64,000 bases of DNA, from the NCBI GenBank assembly GCA_020445765.1, contig JAGRFY010000016.1, positions 1 through 64,000 on the forward strand, read 5' to 3'. Under the pieces are notes generated by a model. The model worked only from the letters and a program-made list of their open reading frames with translations, searched no databases and was not told the origin of the DNA. This document shows positions 43,608 to 51,853 of this stretch, piece after piece (the stretch's first letter is position 1; every line of letters begins with the position of its first letter). Origin of the DNA: Rhodocyclaceae bacterium. Lineage in GTDB: Bacteria > Pseudomonadota > Gammaproteobacteria > Burkholderiales > Rhodocyclaceae. The position numbers were made by a program, and so were the translations under genes.

Positions 43608-44030
43608 CGACAACTCCTGATCCGTGCTGTGGGTCGAGACCTTGCGGTGGGCACCAAATCGGTGCGACCGGCGTGGCCGCAGCGATTATGCAACAGCCGG
43701 ACCAATCTCGCCGACGCTGCCTACGGGCGGTGTTCGCCGAGGTCTCCTCGTCGAAGGCGAAACCGCCCTCGTCGACGGGCCCTCGCCACCGACCGGCAAT
43801 CGTTCCGCGACGCCCTTCGCGGCGTGCCCGACAGCTGCTGCGAAATTCGGCACGGCGTGCTGAGAGGCCCACGGACAAAGTTCGGTGCGGGGCACGGTCG
43901 CGGGCAACGGATACGCGATTCGGCGCACAGTCGATCACCGGGCTTATTTGGAAAGTGAATGTTACCGGAGGCCTGGAAAAGCCCGACGCGCTACAATTCG
44001 CATCACCCGCAACAAGCCCTGATCCTAGCG
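43608..44030. other. 423-base divergent intergenic region
   Basis: This gap separates the leftward glycan operon from the rightward FecR gene and should hold promoters for both. The AGGAG site of the sulfotransferase is at 43614-43618. A -10-like TACAAT at 43992-43997 precedes the FecR gene without a matching -35. Open frames here have atypical, arginine- and proline-rich translations and no ribosome sites, so I see no gene. Confidence 0.6.
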
Positions 44031-44486
44031 ATGTCGTCGTATTCCGCATTTTCGCGCCTGATGCTGGCGTGTGCCTTGGCCTTGCTGACACGTGTCGCGC
44101 TGGCTGAAGACGGACCGATCGGATACGTCAAGACCCACGCGGGTGCGGCCTTCGTCGTTTCGGCCGGCAAGTCGATGGAAGCGGTGCCCGGGCTTGCGCT
44201 GCGACAAGGCGATGTCCTTCGGACCGGTGACGACGGTCGCCTCGGCCTGATCCTGCTCGACAACACCGTGATGTCACTCGGACCGAATGCGGAGATGGTC
44301 ATAGACGAATACCTGTTCGAGCCTGGAAACGAGCAGCTCGGACTGGGCGTCCGGCTCTTGCGCGGCACGATGCAGTTCATTTCGGGGGTCATCGCCAAGC
44401 TGCGGCCGGAAGCGGTGAAGGTCAAGACCGCGACCGGAACGATCGGTGTCCGCGGGACACGGTTTCTTGTCGACGCGGGGAACTGA
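44031..44486 (+). CDS. Exported FecR-domain protein
   Basis: This 151-residue protein has a signal peptide (LMLACALALLTRVALAED) and a single FecR-like beta domain with the family marks GDVLRTGDDGRLGLILLDNT and TGTIGVRGTRFLVDAG. It is far shorter than sigma-regulator FecR proteins and has no cytoplasmic segment, so it is a free-standing periplasmic domain, not a sigma regulator. It is followed four bases later by an OmpA-like lipoprotein gene and, convergently, a CHASE2 cyclase; FecR, OmpA and CHASE2 proteins are often found together. ATG 44031 lies close to the TACAAT element, so a short leader is likely. Confidence 0.85.
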   Translation: MSSYSAFSRLMLACALALLTRVALAEDGPIGYVKTHAGAAFVVSAGKSMEAVPGLALRQGDVLRTGDDGRLGLILLDNTVMSLGPNAEMVIDEYLFEPGNEQLGLGVRLLRGTMQFISGVIAKLRPEAVKVKTATGTIGVRGTRFLVDAGN

Positions 44487-44489
44487 CCC

Positions 44490-45086
44490 ATGGTCTTGGC
44501 AAGGACTCTTCGTCTCGTGGCGATCGCGCTGCCTGTGGTGCTGACGGCTTGTGCGCCGAAGTCGTGGGTGGTATTGCTTCCCGACGAGGACGGCCGTACC
44601 GGCCGCATCATCGTCAGCGGCGAAGAAGGGCAGACCGAGGTTGCCGAAGCCGGCGTCGCGGCATCGCTCGACACGCCGAAGCCCGAGACCTTCAAGGTCA
44701 CGCCCTACCGGATCGAGCAGACCTTCGGTGGTGCGCTCGCGGCCCAGCCCAAGCCGCCCGCCGTGTTCACGTTGTATTTCGAAAGCGGAGGGGCTCGCCT
44801 GACCGCGGAATCCGAGGCCTTGCTGCCGGCGGTGCTGGCCGAGTCGGCGGCACGCGACGGTGCCGACATCTCGATCGTCGGTCATACCGACACGACCGGC
44901 GATCCGGCCGACAACAAGGCGCTCGGCATGCTCAGGGCCACTTTGGTGCGTGACGCGCTGGTCGCCGCCGGCTTGCGCCTTGACCGGATCTCCACCGAGA
45001 GCCACGGCGAGGGCAACCTGCTGGTCAAGACGCCCGACGATACGCAGGAACCCTATAACCGCCGGGTCGAGGTCGTCGTCCGCTGA
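44490..45086 (+). CDS. OmpA-family peptidoglycan-binding lipoprotein
   Basis: This 198-residue protein has a lipoprotein signal ending VVLTAC and a C-terminal OmpA-like domain (from about residue 90) with FTLYFESGG, IVGHTDTTGD, the DxxxNxxL-type DNKALGMLRA helix and YNRRVEVVV. It should be anchored in the outer membrane and bind peptidoglycan. The gene lies four bases after the FecR gene, giving a two-gene unit, and faces the CHASE2 cyclase gene 43 bases away. Confidence 0.9.
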   Translation: MVLARTLRLVAIALPVVLTACAPKSWVVLLPDEDGRTGRIIVSGEEGQTEVAEAGVAASLDTPKPETFKVTPYRIEQTFGGALAAQPKPPAVFTLYFESGGARLTAESEALLPAVLAESAARDGADISIVGHTDTTGDPADNKALGMLRATLVRDALVAAGLRLDRISTESHGEGNLLVKTPDDTQEPYNRRVEVVVR

Positions 45087-45129
45087 TCTCTGGCTGCCCG
45101 GATCGTACCGGGTCGGTGGTTCCGCGCCC

Positions 45130-47241
45130 TCAGCCCCGGAGATCGATCATGTCGTCCCGCGCGCCCTGGCGCAGGCGTGTCAGATGCAGCGCGCACAGCG
45201 GGTCGTCTGGCCTTTCCCGGGACAGGGATTCGAATTGCGACAGCGCCTTCGGGTCGCCGCGCCTCATCGACTCGAATGCCTGCTGATAGTCTTGATCCGG
45301 CGCCTGCAATGGCTCGAATGCCGTCACCGGGCGTCGCTGGCCCCGCAGCTGCAGCCGCCCGATCGGTCGGGCCGACGCGCCGGGGCACTGGACCAGCGTT
45401 GACTCGGACACGCAGATTCGCGTGCCCAGGATCTTGTTCGCAGCTTCGAGCCGTGCAGCCGAATTGACGGGATCGCCCAGCGCCCGGTACTCCATCATCG
45501 TGCTGCCGCCAAAGTTGCCGACCGTCACTTCGCCGCTATTGACGCCGATCCGCGTCCTGCAGAAGCGCTGCTCCGCACTGCTGTGGCCGGCCGCGAAGTC
45601 GTAGGCAAATCGGTCGAGATCGCGAGCGCAGGCGAGGGCCCGGGCTGCATGGTCCGGCTGATAGACCGGAGCCGAGAACATCGCGATCATGCCGTCGCCG
45701 GCGATGCCGACGAGGGTTCCTTCATGGCGGAAGACGATCGCGATCATGCCGTCGAGATAGCTGTTGATGACACCGACTGCTTCGCGCGGCGGCGTGCTTT
45801 CGATGTATCCGGTGAAGCCCTCCAGATCAGTGAATATGAAGCTGCACTCCTGGCGCCGCCCGCCCAGCTCCAGCGCGTCCGGGCGCTCGACCAGATGCTC
45901 GACCAGGTTCGGCGATACATAGCGGGAGAAGGCATCGCGGATCCAGCGCTGGCGACGATCGCTGCGGTAGAGGCGGGACAGCGAAGCCAATGACAGACAC
46001 GTGACCCATGCCAGCACTGGCGACACCGCGTCCGACACCAGTCCGAATTGCACAAACAGCCAGCGACCGACGGAAAGGCTGGCAAGCGGCAAGGCGACCA
46101 GCAGCAGAGCGATCCGCCAGGTCGGCCAGCGCTGAGCGAGGCGGATCAGCAGCAGGGCCACGCCCAGCAGCGTGATGATCTCGCAACCGATCAGCCAGCC
46201 GGGCCGGCCGATCCAGTCGCGGCCAAGCAGTTGCTCGATCAATTGGCGGTGGATTTCGACGCCGGGCACCTGTTCGCCCATCGGAGTCTGACGGACGTCG
46301 TGCAACAGCGCGGCTGAACTGCCGACCAGTACCATGCGCCCGTCCAGCCGGGGCAGGGGCGCCTCGTCGTTCAGCACCTGCCAGGCGGGGAGATAGGCAC
46401 TGGCCAGCCGCGGCCGATAGTGAACCCAGGCCAGAGCGTCAGGCTCGGTCGGGATGCGCAGCGCGCCGATGCCGATCGCCGACAGCCCCTGCCCTGAGGG
46501 CGCGGCCTCCAGCCGATAGCGGTCGGTATCGACACTCAGGCGGATCATCTCGAGCGCCAGTGCCGGTGCGCGCCGGCCCTCGGCAAGGACCAGCAGGGGG
46601 ACCTGCCTGACGATTGCGTCCGCGCTGTCCACGACGCTGAAATGTCCGATCCCGCGCGCCGCCCGTTCGAGAGCCGGCAGCGAGCCGAGACGACCGGCAA
46701 AGCGCAACAGGCCGACATCCGGGTCAGTCCCCGCGCTTACGGCAAAAACAGCCTTGTCCGGTACAGCCTGGCGCGGCAAATTCTGCAATGGATAGCCCAG
46801 GGCGACATTCGTCCTGGCCGCAACCTCGGCGAATTGCCGGTCGTGGTCCGGAAGCGCGCCGAGCAAGTCGGCCAGCAGCGGCGTCGCCGGCCATAGATCG
46901 AGCATCGCCCGCGGACTCGTCCTGTCGGGTTCGGTGAATGCCATGTCGAAGCCGACCACGGCGGCACCGGCATGATCGAGTCGAACTAGCATTTCCGCGA
47001 GGCGGTTGCGCGGCCAGGGCCATTGGCCGAGGCGCCGAAGGCTTTCTTCGTCGATGTCGACCACCATGACCTGGCGATCAGCCGCAGGACGCGGGTGCCA
47101 GCGCTGGAGCTGATCGAAATAGGCGTGGCGGGCAGCGCTCAGCGGAGTCGGATCGACCAGGTAGACGAGCGCGCAGATCAGCAGGCCAAGGTAGGGCAGC
47201 AATGCCGACAAGCCGGCCTCGGCCCTTCCATCACGCAGCAT
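45130..47241 (-). CDS. CHASE2-domain class III adenylate/guanylate cyclase
   Basis: This 703-residue membrane protein has an N-terminal membrane helix, a periplasmic CHASE2 domain (about residues 40-340; VDIDEESLRRLGQWPWPR, VLVGSSAALLHDV, GVEIHRQLI), three membrane segments between 350 and 425, and a cytoplasmic class III cyclase domain. The two metal aspartates are D472 (FTDLEGF) and D516 (AGDGMIAMF), and LGDPVNSAARLE holds the adenine-selecting aspartate and transition-state residues. A TPR-like tail follows. It probably makes cAMP in response to an envelope signal. It starts three bases after the moaC stop. Confidence 0.9.
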   Translation of the reverse strand: MLRDGRAEAGLSALLPYLGLLICALVYLVDPTPLSAARHAYFDQLQRWHPRPAADRQVMVVDIDEESLRRLGQWPWPRNRLAEMLVRLDHAGAAVVGFDMAFTEPDRTSPRAMLDLWPATPLLADLLGALPDHDRQFAEVAARTNVALGYPLQNLPRQAVPDKAVFAVSAGTDPDVGLLRFAGRLGSLPALERAARGIGHFSVVDSADAIVRQVPLLVLAEGRRAPALALEMIRLSVDTDRYRLEAAPSGQGLSAIGIGALRIPTEPDALAWVHYRPRLASAYLPAWQVLNDEAPLPRLDGRMVLVGSSAALLHDVRQTPMGEQVPGVEIHRQLIEQLLGRDWIGRPGWLIGCEIITLLGVALLLIRLAQRWPTWRIALLLVALPLASLSVGRWLFVQFGLVSDAVSPVLAWVTCLSLASLSRLYRSDRRQRWIRDAFSRYVSPNLVEHLVERPDALELGGRRQECSFIFTDLEGFTGYIESTPPREAVGVINSYLDGMIAIVFRHEGTLVGIAGDGMIAMFSAPVYQPDHAARALACARDLDRFAYDFAAGHSSAEQRFCRTRIGVNSGEVTVGNFGGSTMMEYRALGDPVNSAARLEAANKILGTRICVSESTLVQCPGASARPIGRLQLRGQRRPVTAFEPLQAPDQDYQQAFESMRRGDPKALSQFESLSRERPDDPLCALHLTRLRQGARDDMIDLRG

Positions 47242-47244
47242 CGT

Positions 47245-47730
47245 TCAGTTCGCGTCGGCAACCCAGTGGCCGGACTTGCCGCCCAGCTTCTCGAGCAGCC
47301 GGACGTCGCCGATCGTCATGCCCCGGTCGATGGCCTTGCACATGTCGTAGATTGTCAGCAGGCCGATCTGCACCGCGGTCAGGGCTTCCATCTCGACGCC
47401 TGTCCGGCCGAAGGTCTCCGCTGTGACGACGCACCGGATCCGGCTTGCGCCGCGATCGATGTCGAATTCGGCGGCCACCCGGGTCAGCGGCAGGGGATGG
47501 CACAGCGGTATCAGCTCCGAAGTCCGCTTGGCCGCCTGAATCGCGGCGATACGTGCGATGCCGATGACATCTCCCTTGCGGGTGTCGCCGGCTTCCACCA
47601 TGGCAAGTGTCTCGGGGCGCATCGAGATATAGCCGGCTGCTCGCGCGATCCTGCGTGTTTCGGCCTTGCCGCCGACATCGACCATGTGGGCCTTGCCGTC
47701 GCGATCGAAATGGGTCAGCGCATCGCTCAT
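47245..47730 (-). CDS. moaC: Cyclic pyranopterin monophosphate synthase
   Basis: This 161-residue enzyme completes the first stage of molybdenum cofactor synthesis, converting 3',8-cyclo-7,8-dihydro-GTP to cPMP. Family marks are [33 protein letters not shown] and [10 protein letters not shown], followed by [13 protein letters not shown], with the catalytic lysine present. Length is normal. It diverges from the metalloprotease gene and runs into the CHASE2 cyclase gene, three bases away. No other moa gene is in the window. Confidence 0.95.
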   Translation of the reverse strand: MSDALTHFDRDGKAHMVDVGGKAETRRIARAAGYISMRPETLAMVEAGDTRKGDVIGIARIAAIQAAKRTSELIPLCHPLPLTRVAAEFDIDRGASRIRCVVTAETFGRTGVEMEALTAVQIGLLTIYDMCKAIDRGMTIGDVRLLEKLGGKSGHWVADAN

Positions 47731-47812
47731 CGCGCAGGTCTCCCGGGTGGGGTGGTTTCGCGGCGTTGCACCGCCAAGGGAACGCCTTCGAAAGGCTCGC
47801 TATCATAGCATC

Positions 47813-49246
47813 GTGATCAGACGACTCCTGGCCATGGCGATGGCCCTCATGATGACGCTTCGGGCGTTCGCCGCAGGCCTTCCCGACCTCGGTGAGGTTG
47901 GCGCGGGCGATCTCAGTCCGATTGCCGAGCGGCGCGTCGGCGAGCAGGCCATGCGAGAGATCCGCTGGCGCGAACAGGCCTACGTCGAGGATCCGGAGGT
48001 CGAAGACTATCTCACCGGGCTTGGGCTCGGTCTGGCGGCGCACGCGCCCGCGATCAGTCAGAGCTTCAGCTTCTTCGCCGTGCGCGATGCCTCGCTCAAT
48101 GCCTTCGCGCTGCCCGGGGGCTTCATCGGCGTGCATACCGGGCTGATCGTCGAGGCGCGCAGCGAGTCGGAACTGGCGGCCGTGCTCGGCCACGAGATCG
48201 CCCATGTGACTCAGCGTCATATCGCCCAGATGGTTGGCAACCAAGGCCGTACCGGACTGATCATGCTGGCATCGCTGATCGTCGCAATTCTCGCCGCCGG
48301 CAGCAATTCCCAGGCAGCCGAGGCCGCAATAGCGACCGGATCGGCCGCCGGCATCCAGTCGCAACTCTCGTTCAGCCGCGACTTCGAGCGCGAAGCCGAC
48401 CGTATCGGGCTGCAGATCCTGTCGCAGGCCGGCTTCGACGTCCGAGGCATGTCCAGCTTCTTCGAGCGCCTGCAGCGTGGCAGCCGGCTTTACGAGAACC
48501 ATGCACCGGTATATATGCGCACCCACCCGCTGACGACCGAGCGGATCGCCGACATCGAGAACCGGGTGCAATCGATCGCCTATCGGCAGGTGCCGGATTC
48601 CGTCAGCTTCCGTCTCGTGCGCGCCAAGCTGATCGCCGAAGGCGGCGACGCGCATGAATTCGAAACGCGCCTCAAGCTGCTGGACGGAGAAGCGCCGTGG
48701 GTGATCGGATACGCGCGGGCACGAGCGGAGCTGGCGCGGGGACGCCCAGACGCTGCCATCGAGGTGCTCGCCGCGCTGGGCGAGCATCCGGACCACGCGA
48801 TGTTCCGTTCGGTCATGGGCGAGGCATTGCGGGCTGCGGGTCGATGGGAACAGGCCGTCGCGCGTTACGAAGAGGCACTGACGCGTTTTCCCGAGGATCG
48901 CGCGCTGTTCTACGGTGAAGCCGAGGCGCTGCTCGGGTCCGGGCGCCCGGCCGACGCCAGCGCCTTGTTGAGGACACGGCTGGCGCTGAGCGAAGGCGAT
49001 GTCCGTCTGTGGACCTTGCTGGCGCGGGCACGGGCAGCGGAAGGCAGCAGTTCGGGCCGTCACCGTGCCCAGGCCGAGGTATACCGGTTGCAGGGCGCAT
49101 TGCGTGCTGCGGTGGAGCAGCTCGAACTGGCGCGCAAGGCGGGAGATGCGGATTTCTACGAGGCGTCGGCAATCGACTCGCGCATGCGTATGCTGCGCGC
49201 CGAGCTCGCGGCCGAGCGCGAGCAGGCGCGCGGCGCCGGCGGTTGA
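47813..49246 (+). CDS. bepA: BepA/YfgC-like M48 metalloprotease with TPR tail
   Basis: This protein of about 477 residues has a signal peptide, a periplasmic M48 zinc protease domain with HEIAH (LGHEIAHVTQRH) and the third ligand region FEREADRIGLQI, and a C-terminal TPR array from about residue 310. BepA degrades or assists misassembled outer-membrane proteins such as LptD. I use GTG 47813, giving a leader MIRRLLAMAMALMM; in-frame ATG codons follow at 47834 and later. A -10-like TATCAT lies at 47801-47806, so the leader may be short or absent. Confidence 0.92.
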   Translation: MIRRLLAMAMALMMTLRAFAAGLPDLGEVGAGDLSPIAERRVGEQAMREIRWREQAYVEDPEVEDYLTGLGLGLAAHAPAISQSFSFFAVRDASLNAFALPGGFIGVHTGLIVEARSESELAAVLGHEIAHVTQRHIAQMVGNQGRTGLIMLASLIVAILAAGSNSQAAEAAIATGSAAGIQSQLSFSRDFEREADRIGLQILSQAGFDVRGMSSFFERLQRGSRLYENHAPVYMRTHPLTTERIADIENRVQSIAYRQVPDSVSFRLVRAKLIAEGGDAHEFETRLKLLDGEAPWVIGYARARAELARGRPDAAIEVLAALGEHPDHAMFRSVMGEALRAAGRWEQAVARYEEALTRFPEDRALFYGEAEALLGSGRPADASALLRTRLALSEGDVRLWTLLARARAAEGSSSGRHRAQAEVYRLQGALRAAVEQLELARKAGDADFYEASAIDSRMRMLRAELAAEREQARGAGG

Positions 49247-49332
49247 AGCGGGCGCTGCGCGGAGGGCGCGCTACAATCGCAGACGACTGAATTCAGGCGG
49301 CATCGGGTCGCCGGACTGCGAGAGGACATTCA

Positions 49333-49578
49333 ATGGCGGGCCACAGCGATATGGAAGTGGATGCACGTGGGCTGAACTGCCCCCTGCCGATTCTGCGTGC
49401 CAAGAAGGCCTTGGCGACGATGGACGCCGGGCAGGTTCTGCGGGTGCTGGCGACCGATCCGGGATCGGTCAAGGATTTTGCCGCCTTCGCGAAGCAGACC
49501 GGCAACGAGTTGGTCGGCCATGGCGCTCTCGACGGCGAGAAAGGCACATTCGAGTTCTTCCTCCGCCGCAAGTCCTGA
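49333..49578 (+). CDS. tusA: TusA-family sulfurtransferase
   Basis: This 81-residue protein has the TusA fold signature: LDARGLNCPLP-like DARGLNCPLPILRAKKAL near the N-terminus, in which the CPxP cysteine carries persulfide sulfur, and a FAKQTGNELVG helix. It moves sulfur for tRNA thiolation or molybdenum cofactor synthesis, which agrees with moaC nearby. AGAGGA lies upstream of the ATG. A -10-like TACAAT at 49272-49277 suggests its own promoter. Confidence 0.93.
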   Translation: MAGHSDMEVDARGLNCPLPILRAKKALATMDAGQVLRVLATDPGSVKDFAAFAKQTGNELVGHGALDGEKGTFEFFLRRKS

Positions 49579-49620
49579 GGCGCGAGCCGGCGGGCCATAT
49601 ACGGGCAGCCTGGAGTGGGC

Positions 49621-49652
49621 GGCGTCACGGCGGCCGGGGCCGCCGTGACGCC
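49621..49652. terminator. Long GC-rich hairpin between convergent tusA and fliC
   Basis: A perfect 15-bp inverted repeat (GGCGTCACGGCGGCC and its complement) with a two-base centre lies 42 bases after tusA and 52 bases beyond the fliC stop. No T-run follows on either strand. It could stop or protect both transcripts. Confidence 0.6.
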
Positions 49653-49660
49653 TTGCGGTC

Positions 49661-49700
49661 GACGGGAATCGAACCGGCTTCAAACCCGTTGGCGGGCCGC
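49661..49700. other. tRNA-like remnant next to the hairpin
   Basis: On the minus strand GGTTCGATTCCCGTCG looks like a tRNA T-arm; on the plus strand CCGGCTTCAAACCCG resembles the UCA anticodon arm of selenocysteine tRNA, followed by GTTGGCGGGCCGC, like its variable arm start. No acceptor or D-arm can be drawn on either strand, so this is not an intact tRNA. It may be a degraded tRNA end or coincidence. Confidence 0.25.
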
Positions 49701-49704
49701 GACG

Positions 49705-50538
49705 TCAGCCCTGCAGCAATTGCAGGACGTTCTGGGGCAATGCGTTGGCTTGTGCGAGCATCGCGGTGCCGGCCTGCTGAAGGATCTGCGCGCGGGTGAG
49801 CGCGGCAGTTTCGGCCGCGAAGTCCGCATCGAGGATACGGCTGGCGGCTGCCGTCTGATTCTCGCGCGAGACCTGAAGGACCGAAATCACGCCTTCGAAG
49901 CGAACCTGGGCCGCGCCGTAGGTTGCGCGATCGGTATTGACCTTGTCGATCGCCGAGTCGATCGTCTGGATGGCCGCGGATGCGCCACTGGCGGATGCGA
50001 CCGTCGTCGAGCCCGATGCCGTCGCGGCCGACACGGCGCCGCCGGAGATCGCCGTCGTCGTCACGGTGACCGTTTCACCGGCATTCGCACCGATCTGGAA
50101 GACCTGGGTGCCGGCGTCGGAATCGAGAATCTTCAGTCCGTTGAACGTGGTCTGCTGTCCGATCCGATCGATCTCGCTCTGCAACTGGTCGAACTCCGAC
50201 TCCAGTGCGAGCCGGTCGCTCGACGAGTTGGTTGCGTTGGCTGACTGGATCGCCAGGTCGCGCATGCGCAGCAGGTGGTCCTTGACCTGTCCCAGTGCAC
50301 CTTCGGCCGTCTGGGCCAGCGAGATGCCGTCATTGGCATTGCGGATGGCGACCGTCATGCCGCGCGCCTGGGCATTCATGCGGGTCGCGATCGCGAGTCC
50401 GGCGGCGTCGTCTTTCGCGCTGTTCACGCGAAGTCCCGAGGACAGGCGCTGCAGCGCCGTCGATAGTGAATTTTGGGATGCGTTCAGATTTCGCTGGGCA
50501 TTGAGCGAAGGGATGTTGGTGTTGATGATCGAAGCCAT
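49705..50538 (-). CDS. fliC: Flagellin
   Basis: This short flagellin of 277 residues has the conserved D0/D1 ends ([14 protein letters not shown], then [27 protein letters not shown]; and [21 protein letters not shown] near the C-terminus) and a variable middle of only about 90 residues rich in Ala, Ser, Thr and Val. It is exported through the flagellar channel and polymerises into the filament. A strong AAAAGGAG site (50550-50557) lies upstream and a sigma-54-like site at 50621-50636. No glycosylation genes sit beside it. Confidence 0.95.
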   Translation of the reverse strand: MASIINTNIPSLNAQRNLNASQNSLSTALQRLSSGLRVNSAKDDAAGLAIATRMNAQARGMTVAIRNANDGISLAQTAEGALGQVKDHLLRMRDLAIQSANATNSSSDRLALESEFDQLQSEIDRIGQQTTFNGLKILDSDAGTQVFQIGANAGETVTVTTTAISGGAVSAATASGSTTVASASGASAAIQTIDSAIDKVNTDRATYGAAQVRFEGVISVLQVSRENQTAAASRILDADFAAETAALTRAQILQQAGTAMLAQANALPQNVLQLLQG

Positions 50539-50901
50539 GATGTCACTCCTTTTCGGATTCCCGTCCTATGCAGCTCTGGCGACCGCCGGTCCTGTGCGGC
50601 AAGCCAGCCGAGCACTGCTCAGCAACTACGATGCCAGGAACGAAAGCAGCTGATTTGGCCGATGAAAAGGGGGTTTTGGTGGCATTTGCCGGCAACAACG
50701 GTTCCCTGCGCGGCAAGCGGGCGGAATAATTTGCCGGTCGCTGCGAGTGGCCCCGGTCGGAATTTGGTGTCGCAGGTGTGGACAGCTTGCTGCTGATGGG
50801 GCCGGCGCGATCTGTTCGCCGCGGCGGCGACGGCCGCGTGCGGGCGGGGCTGGAGACGCGGCTCGAGGGTGGCCGGCGTGGGCCCGGACGCCGCGCCGGA
50901 A
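50539..50901. other. 363-base gap between flgN and fliC
   Basis: Holds the fliC ribosome site and its sigma-54-like promoter. The remainder, GC-rich near flgN, shows no gene, terminator or further promoter that I can support. Confidence 0.6.
50621..50636 (-). promoter_or_regulatory. Sigma-54-type promoter of fliC
   Basis: On the minus strand TGGCATC-GTAG-TTGCT matches the -24/-12 consensus TGGCACG-N4-TTGCW with exact spacing of the GG and GC pairs; the -12 end is 82 bases before the fliC start. I found no sigma-28-like site for this gene. Confidence 0.72.
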
Positions 50902-51354
50902 TCAGACGCTGCCGAAGCGTCTGCCGGAGAGGAAGGGCCGGGACTGGCCGTCGGGACCGTAGGTGGCGCCCGGTTGAGCGGCGGCGGCCATCAGCACGGT
51001 GAGTGCCTGCTGGTTGTTCTGCATACGCTCGCCGATCAGGCGGCCGTTGATCTGATTCTGTTCGCTGGCCCGCTGCGCGAGACGTACGACCTTTTCCCAG
51101 TCGGCGAGCGCCGTGCTGTGGTCTGACAATACCTGTCGGATCGCGCCATCGCTCGGCGTCTGGCGTACGCCGGCGAACAGTCGCGCGCGCTCGTCGGACA
51201 AGTACTGGAGCCGGCGGTACATCCGGGTCTTCTGCTCGGCCATGTCCAGCAAGGTGTCGGTCTGACCTTCCAGCAGCAGTGACTGCTCGCGCTCCAGCAA
51301 CGACACGAAGTCGTTCAGCATCGCCGCTTCCTCATGGAGCAGCGTTGCCAGCAT
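50902..51354 (-). CDS. flgN: Flagellar hook-filament junction chaperone FlgN
   Basis: This 150-residue, largely helical protein contains LHEEAAMLNDFVSLLEREQSLLLEG and a late basic NNQQALTVLMAA segment typical of FlgN, the chaperone for FlgK and FlgL. The start may be ATG 51354 or the TTG at 51381 directly after the flgM stop; the ATG gives the usual length. It lies downstream of flgM in the usual flgM-flgN order. Confidence 0.88.
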   Translation of the reverse strand: MLATLLHEEAAMLNDFVSLLEREQSLLLEGQTDTLLDMAEQKTRMYRRLQYLSDERARLFAGVRQTPSDGAIRQVLSDHSTALADWEKVVRLAQRASEQNQINGRLIGERMQNNQQALTVLMAAAAQPGATYGPDGQSRPFLSGRRFGSV

Positions 51355-51382
51355 TGCTCTGTCCGGGGCGCGGGTCGTCAAC

Positions 51383-51697
51383 TCAGACCTTGTTCGGCTG
51401 CGCCGCGAGCATCTGGCGGACGCTGTCGACCAGACCGTCGGCGACCTTGTTGGCGTCAACCTTGAAGCGGCCTTCGGCGATCGCCTGCTTGATCTCGTCC
51501 ACGCGTACCTGATTGACCACCGGCGTCGCCTGGATCGCCTGCTCGGCCTGCTGCATGCCGGAAGACAGCGACGAGAGTTCCACCCGGTCGCCCGCCGGAG
51601 CTGCCGATGGCGGGGCGCCTGTGGTGGGCACCGCCTTCGCGCGGTTGTCACCGGTCTCGAGGTTCCCGACCGGCTTGATGGAATTGTCGATTTTCAC
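51383..51697 (-). CDS. flgM: Anti-sigma-28 factor FlgM
   Basis: This 104-residue protein has a short IDNSIKPVG opening, a disordered Pro/Ala-rich middle and the conserved C-terminal helices that bind FliA (VRVDEIKQAIAEGRFKVDANKVADGLVDS). Export of FlgM through the finished hook frees sigma-28. Length is normal. A sigma-28-like promoter precedes it. Confidence 0.94.
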   Translation of the reverse strand: MKIDNSIKPVGNLETGDNRAKAVPTTGAPPSAAPAGDRVELSSLSSGMQQAEQAIQATPVVNQVRVDEIKQAIAEGRFKVDANKVADGLVDSVRQMLAAQPNKV

Positions 51698-51728
51698 AGC
51701 TAGCTACCTCAGTAGGAATCTGACTGAC

Positions 51729-51756
51729 GTTACGGCCAGACCCGTGCGCAACTTTA
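51729..51756 (-). promoter_or_regulatory. Sigma-28 (FliA)-type promoter of flgM-flgN
   Basis: On the minus strand TAAAGTT and GCCGTAAC are separated by 13 bases, close to the FliA consensus TAAAGTTT-N11-GCCGATAA. It ends 32 bases before the flgM start, so FlgM is probably under its own target sigma factor. Confidence 0.7.
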
Positions 51757-51804
51757 GACCCTTTTGGGCCCCAGACAGGCGGGGGCACGATCGAAATCGT
51801 TAAA

Positions 51805-51828
51805 AAATTTGATCCAGGTTTCAAATTT
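51805..51828 (-). terminator. AT-rich inverted repeat after flgA
   Basis: AAATTTGA and TCAAATTT flank an eight-base loop and, read on the minus strand, lead into a T-run. It is 26 bases beyond the flgA stop and could be a weak terminator; it stands out as an AT-rich island in GC-rich DNA. Confidence 0.4.
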
Positions 51829-51853
51829 CTTGACTTGCGGGCCCGCAGCGGTG

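Noticed and set aside
43686..43928. Small open frame in the divergent gap before the FecR gene
   Set aside because: It has no ribosome site, signal or domain, and its composition is that of random GC-rich sequence.
50658..50665. GCCGATGA on the plus strand, like a sigma-28 -10 element
   Set aside because: There is no matching TAAA element at the right distance and no rightward gene follows before 52800.
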